Positions 59,341 through 64,000 of a DNA stretch of 64,000 nucleotides are shown in pieces (the first letter of the stretch is position 1; every line of letters begins with the position of its first letter). The DNA is from Trachythela sp. YZ-2020. Its lineage: Eukaryota > Cnidaria > Anthozoa > Malacalcyonacea > Clavulariidae. Under the pieces are notes generated by a model. That model saw nothing but the letters and a program-made list of their open reading frames with translations, was not told where the DNA came from and made no database searches. A program made the translations under genes and the position numbers. The stretch lies in contig JADLSH010000236.1 of assembly GCA_016169945.1 (NCBI GenBank), positions 3,210,001-3,274,000 on the forward strand, written 5' to 3'.

Positions 59341-59349
59341 GCATTGCTG

Positions 59350-61097
59350 TCAAACAACCTATTGTATTCAATTCATGAATACCTCAACCCGGGACCTCCA
59401 CTTCAAAATCGGTTGTAGGATGTTTTGGTTCGTCAGCGTGCATATCCGATCGCTGTGACGGGAGATATTCGATATTCCATAAATGGAATTCCAACCATCG
59501 CGAGCTAGAAGAAGTTAAGAATGCAGTTCCAGATGACGAAATGCGAACTTACGCGAAACAACAGCTTGACGTAAAAGAAGAGGATCGAAGATTCTTGGAC
59601 TCAAGTGGGACAAGCAGCGTGATACCCTCAACGTGGTGATGCCCATCGAAGAAGCACCACCAACGAAACGTGGAATACTCGGAAAGCTAGCCCGGATATA
59701 CGACCCATTGGGATTTGTTGCGCCACTAACTCTGACTGGTAAACAAATCTACCGTGGCAAGTGCCGTGGGACGTGCCATTGAACAACAACATTCTGCAGG
59801 TTTGGAAGAAATGGGAACAGCAGCTGCCTGTTGTACACCAAGCTCCTCGTCCGATCACCTGTTATCAAGAAGCGATCGAAGAAGTTGAATTACATGCCTT
59901 TGGAGACACGTCAGGACAGGGAGTTGGAGCAGCAGTTTATTCTATCGTCCGACAAAGTTCAGGTACTACGCAACAGTTAGTAGGAGCAAAGAGCCGTCTC
60001 GCGAAGAAGGGACTGACAATACCTAGACTAGAACTAGTCGGAGCACACATGGCTACAAATTTGTTGGTAAACGTATGCAACGCCTTGGACAATATTCCCA
60101 CGCCACAGTTATACGGATGGATCGATAGCACGGTCGCACTGCACTGGATCAAGGGAAATGGCCAATCGGGTGGCCAAATCGGGTGGCCAAAATTCAGCTA
60201 CACAAGCAGATCCAATGGAGACATGTCCCATCCAGCGACAACCCAGCTGATTTTGCCAGCAGAGGTGGTTCGGTCCAGTCGTCAACGCTTTGGCAAAGAG
60301 GCCTGAATGGCTCCAAACCAAGCAATGCTGGCCGGAAAATCTAGTGACACAAGCATCGCCAGTTTCTGAAAGAGAAGCGAGAATGACCCGAGAAATTTTC
60401 AACCTGGCGAAGATCGAGCCTCTTAACGATGAATTCGATGATCTTCTGAAGCGAGGCAGCCTACGACGTACGATAAGAGTCGGGGTGTGGATCAAGAGGT
60501 TCGTGCTTAATTGTAGAAACAAGATGAAGAAATTTGGTCCGATAACCTCGGAAGAAGTGAAAATAGAACGCATTTGGTGGATCAAACGAATTCAGGAAAG
60601 AGACAGACAGGAATCCCACTATCCTAAGACCAAAGCCGAACTCGACTTACGACTAAATGAAGAAACCCTGACGGTATGTCATGGTCGAATACAGGGGGAA
60701 CATCCGTTATACCTCCCAAGAAATGCAATGTTCACTGAGAAATTGGTCGAAAGAATTCACTGTGACACGCTCCACGGGGGAGTGGGATTGACAATGGCGG
60801 CGATTCGTGAGCAGTATTGGGTCCCAAGTTTGGCAGTATTTGGTCAAGTCCGTTCGAAGAAAGTGCAACGGTTGTATGCGATTTCGTACCACAACATTTA
60901 CAAGACCAGCGCCTGGCAAACTACCACGAGACCGTACAACAGGAGGAACGGAATTAGAATGCGACAAGAAGCCAGTGACGAATGAGCCGAGTCAGCTCAA
61001 CCCTGAAGCCCCACAGTTTCGCCATGGAAGAGCCGCGGCTACTGCAGCGAAGGCTCGGATGGAACAAATTTTAGAGATGGAAGAGAACGAAGTATGA
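59350..61097 (+). pseudogene. BEL/Pao retrotransposon pol remnant
   Basis: Starts in RT (YLNPGPPLQN, RQRAYPIAVTGDIR), skips by deletion to ILGKLARIYDPLGFVAP and LTLTGKQIYR, a Pao-family signature. RNase H follows (ELHAFGDTSGQGVGAAVY, KSRLAKKGLTIPRLELVGAH, YGWIDSTVALHWIKGN), and then the integrase zinc domain (YLPRNAMFTEKLVERIH, HGGVGLTMAAIREQYWVPSL, CNGCMRFRT). It ends RHGRAAATAAKARMEQILEM. Frames change several times and the RT core and most of the integrase core are missing, so it is dead. No gag and no certain LTR. Confidence 0.88.
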
Positions 61098-61690
61098 AAC
61101 AGTTGTTGACTCAGATATTTGTGAAGTTGACTTTATGACACTTTAGTGTATTAATGCGTTCAAATTTAGTTAATTAAAATTACTTATCATTGTTAAGACA
61201 TACTGCATGTATATTTACGGACAGTTAACGAACAGTTAAAACATATGCATCTCAGAAGAATGCATATGGGGGAATGCATATGTAGATTTGCCCGCGTGCT
61301 GGTAATGTTGACACTTTCGAGCGATGGATTTTAGATCAGGAGTTGAGAGAGTTGTGGAAAACCGTACGTGCGACGTATAAAGCGATAAGTATAAAAGCGA
61401 ACGAAAGCGAGACAATTAAAAGTATTTTATTATTATTATTTGTGCGAGTTACTCCGGGAGGCAGGGTAATTTGTCTTCGTTTGAGGCCTGTTTTACATGT
61501 CGAATCTCCGCTGAATTTAACTCGTCAAGTTTAATATGAAATATCTTTGTGGACGGCAATTCGTCATTCTCGCTTCTCCTTTTCTCTCCCCCCCCCCCTT
61601 CAAACGCCTGCTACGCAGCATAATTATAGATAGTACAACGTAGAATACAGTTACTTCATATTAAACTACAAAGCTATTATATATTAGCTT
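61098..61690. other. No gene recognised; possible degraded Pao LTR
   Basis: Follows the Pao stop codon and contains a TATAAA-like promoter stretch (ACGTATAAAGCGATAAGTAT) around 61374, then ATT repeats and a C run. It could be part of a 3' LTR but no second copy is present to test it. Confidence 0.3.
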
Positions 61691-61759
61691 TGAATACTGA
61701 GTTTGGTGGATAATCCAAGTGAGTAGATATATACACAATTTAAGACCTAACCAGGAACG

Positions 61760-61858
61760 GTTCCGAAAAATGCAACACTAGGTCCTCTGGCAGGAATTGA
61801 ACCCACGGCCCTGCGATTCCGGTGCAGCGCTCTAACCAACTGAGCTACAGAGGCCAGT
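61760..61858 (-). repeat. tRNA-derived SINE, minus strand
   Basis: On the minus strand: GGCCTCTGTAGCTCAGTTGG (box A inside), GCGCTGCACCGGAATCGCAG, then GTGGGTTCAATTCCTGCC (box B) and AGAGGACC, followed by a SINE tail (GTTGCATTTTTCGGAACC). The acceptor stem has an extra base, so this is not a functional tRNA. It lies head-to-head with the copy at 62024. Confidence 0.8.
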
Positions 61859-62023
61859 TGCTGAGCTGTAACCGTAAGTTATGTATATATAGGTTGACGG
61901 GTGTGCGGGTTGTGATAAGGTAAACTTCAAAGATTTTTTTGCACTTCACTTGGTTGAACTAGAATACTGAGTTTGGTGGATAATCCAAGTGAGTATACAT
62001 AACTTACGGTTACAGCTCAGCAA

Positions 62024-62077
62024 CTGGCCTCTGTAGCTCAGTTGGTTAGAGCGCTGCACCGGAATCGCAGGGCCGCG
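62024..62077 (+). repeat. tRNA-derived SINE, cut by a LINE
   Basis: ACTGGCCTCTGTAGCTCAGT begins the same tRNA-like head, running to GCAGGGCCGCGG, where it stops. The rest of the SINE is replaced by the LINE 5' end at about 62078. Confidence 0.8.
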
Positions 62078-62147
62078 GATTTCGCAGAGCGAGACGGACG
62101 TGCTTTTTAGAGCTCTGTTAAATCGATTTTACTGAGAACTTAATTTC

Positions 62148-63904
62148 GTGAGACATACAATTGACATAGCGATGAATCAAGACAATTCTCAAGCTGAATT
62201 GTTCATTACAACTAGAGGTTCTTTCAAATGGTTAGGTAGCTTTGAGGAACTTAAAAAGTTTTGTGATAAAATCTTGAAGATCGACTCAAGATGGCTTGTG
62301 CCCAGAGGAGGATGTAAATCATTTCAAAACGAAGATATAACGATCAGTTGGTACTCAACAACTAATTCACTGATAATTAAAGGTCAAGATGGTGAATCGC
62401 TTCGAAACGAGCTTAAATTGATTGCAAATCCAATGGACGAAAGTGTTGGGGACTCGCAAGATGACGAGTTGATCTCTGCCGAAGGCGTCGGCGACAGTGT
62501 AGTTTCAACTCGAATTCATGGGAAGGAAGACGAAGTTGTTCAATCGGTAGAAAGCCCTCACGTAACCGCCAAGGACTCCTCTGAACATGTTTACTTTCAA
62601 AATCAGGTAAGCGAAATTAAATCAAATTTGGATCAGCACATTGATAAAACGAGAGCGGAATTTCAACGAATAGAGGAATCTCTTGCATATCAATTTGATC
62701 AGCTAAAAGAAGTCCAGTCCAACGAAAGGTCAAATGAACTTGCCAAATATTGCTTGTCCAACTTAGAGACCCAAAACTGTGAGCTCAAACAAGAAAATAT
62801 TCAGCTTAGGATCGATAACGACACTCTTAAAGATAGACTTAATACTGTCTCCTACGTTGTCTCTGACCTAAACATCAAAATTAAAGATATCGAAAGCGAA
62901 AAGCTTAGTCTAGTCACTGCTATAAAGTTATTACAAGAAGACAACAATTTAGCAATAATAAATAAAAGAGATTCGGCTTGCAGTTCATGGCAAACTTCAA
63001 GGTCTAAAGCACAAAGTAATGCACATAATATTTCCTCTAATGATGGGCATAATATAACCGTACGCATGACTGATCAGAATAATCAAGCACCAGAGGCAGA
63101 GACAAAAACATCAAATACGTTTGATACCTTGTCTGTGGAAAGTTGTTCTGATAATGAAAGCGACACAAATGTAGATGATAGTACTTTGAAGCTCAACACT
63201 GTATTGCCATCGGAATCTAGACTAAATAGCCCAAACGTCGACTCGAGGAAGTATGATAGTGCACAAAAGAAAAATCAATCGACCCAATCTTATGTTCAAA
63301 GCAAAAAGTCTAATTCAAAGTCCAATGATAGTAATCGTAGTTATCGTACTGCGAATTCGAAGAGAGCCGCTACATCTCAAAAGGGCACTACAAATCAACC
63401 TAGTAAGCTTGTATTTATAGCTGGAGATTCAATAGTCCAACATGTCCACGGCTGGGAGTTATCTGATGCTGAACGGCGAGTAGCGGTAAAATCATTTTCA
63501 GGAAGCAAAATCGAAGATATGCGTGACTTCCTTAAACCACTTATCCGCAAAGAACCTGACGAGGTGATACTACACATAGGCACCAACGATGTAAAAGATA
63601 ATTCGAAGACAGCAGAAGTGGTTGCAGCTGGTATCCTGAATCTGGGTACTCAGGTTAAAGAATCTTGCCACGTACCAAAGTAAGCTTCTCAAGTATAACT
63701 GTCAGGAAAGACAGACTTTCTATTCAAAATAAAATAGAACATGTTAATGCTATACTTAAACGCATGTGCATTAAAAAAAATTGGACCTATATAGATAATA
63801 GCAACATTGACTATACCTGTTTAAATAGGCGTGGTTTACACCTAAATAAAAACGGAAGCTCAATTATTAGTAAGAATTATAGCAATCACTTACGTTTAAA
63901 TTGA
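62148..63904 (+). CDS. LINE ORF1: coiled coil plus SGNH esterase
   Basis: The N-terminal region (RGSFKWLGSFEELKKFCDKI) may be a nucleic-acid-binding module. Residues about 155-270 form a heptad-rich coiled coil (NSLNLETQN-like), then a Ser/Asn-rich linker, then an SGNH hydrolase: block I KLVFIAGDSIVQHVHGWEL (catalytic Ser), block III VILHIGTNDVKDN, and block V LNRRGLHLNKNGSSI with the catalytic Asp/His region. An esterase in ORF1 is known from CR1/L2-like LINEs. The frame changes once at 63665-63666, a two-base T run, where one T may be missing. Start chosen at the first ATG; MNQDNSQ at 62172 is also possible. Confidence 0.88.
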
Positions 63905-63905
63905 T

Positions 63906-64000
63906 ATAATGTACAGCCAGGTGGAAACAGGCATACACCGATTAACCCATATTTACCTAATGTAAAGGGTTTTAAAATGGGTATGCTTAATATAGCTAGT
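63906..64000 (+). CDS. LINE ORF2 start (endonuclease), partial
   Basis: The frame reads NVQPGGNRHTPINPYLPNVK and then GFKMGMLNIAS, the typical opening of a CR1/L2-like APE endonuclease (compare GLKIGHLN). It is cut by the window end. It is in the same frame as ORF1 across a single TGA stop. Confidence 0.7.

Larger units (their letters stand above)
62078..64000 (+). mobile_element. LINE with SGNH-esterase ORF1, running off the right edge
   Basis: It starts in the box B region of a SINE. A short 5' UTR leads to ORF1 (62148-63904). After the ORF1 stop the same frame is open (TPINPYLPNVKGFKMGMLNI), which looks like the start of an APE-type endonuclease in ORF2. The 3' part is outside the window. 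Confidence 0.85.

Noticed and set aside
59330..59345. Mariner MITE end (ACAGGGTGTCCCAA)
   Set aside because: Only about 14 bp match and there is no partner end nearby.
61760..61858. Functional tRNA gene
   Set aside because: Extra base in the acceptor stem, mismatched anticodon stem, a SINE-type tail and other copies in the window. Better as a SINE.

Overview
This is a window of an animal nuclear genome, most likely an aquatic invertebrate and perhaps a cnidarian. It is AT-rich, has GT-AG introns and carries one recognisable host gene plus a dense, nested load of transposable elements. The species guess rests on the mix of elements (Helentron with OTU, endonuclease and RPA, Penelope-like, DIRS-like, BEL/Pao, Ty3/gypsy, LINE with an SGNH ORF1, tRNA-derived SINEs) and is inference. 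No bacterial or organellar genes were seen.

Layout. 1-7.5 kb: four internal exons of the host gene RNF121 (minus strand), with a 28-bp minisatellite and hairpin MITEs in or beside its introns. 8-14 kb: SINE pieces, a dead gypsy fragment, a dead Penelope-like fragment, a mariner MITE, and a 5'-truncated LINE bounded by 56-bp target duplications. 14.8-18.1 kb: a cleanly bounded 3,275-bp transposon with 32-bp perfect terminal inverted repeats and a 9-bp target duplication; it carries two convergent spliced genes, one with a Myb/SANT-like domain, and no transposase I can name. A hAT MITE with an 8-bp duplication sits directly beside it. 18.6-19.3 kb: a 700-bp palindrome. 19.9-21.8 kb: a Penelope-like element (reverse transcriptase plus GIY-YIG) with a hammerhead-ribozyme-like motif downstream. 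22.4-34.7 kb: a 12.3-kb Helentron (minus strand) encoding tandem OTU domains, HUH Rep, PIF1-type helicase, AP-like endonuclease and a separate multi-exon RPA-like gene, bounded by unusually long inverted repeats. 34.9-38.0 kb: a hairpin element with a LINE inserted in one arm.

39.2-52.3 kb is an array of about 1.3-kb units of one family. Internal insertions show the unit itself is mobile: single units have entered a LINE and another unit between A and T with no target duplication and end in CTAG, as Helitrons do. A young Ty3/gypsy element with identical LTRs is nested in one unit. 52.6-64 kb holds a MITE, a DIRS-like RNase H/tyrosine-recombinase remnant, a BEL/Pao pol remnant, head-to-head tRNA-derived SINEs, and the start of a LINE with an SGNH-esterase ORF1 that runs off the right edge.

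Across unrelated elements, frame breaks repeatedly look like a single base missing from a run of identical bases. That pattern suggests homopolymer errors in a long-read assembly, so the gypsy, Penelope-like, Helentron and SGNH LINE copies may be more intact than they appear.
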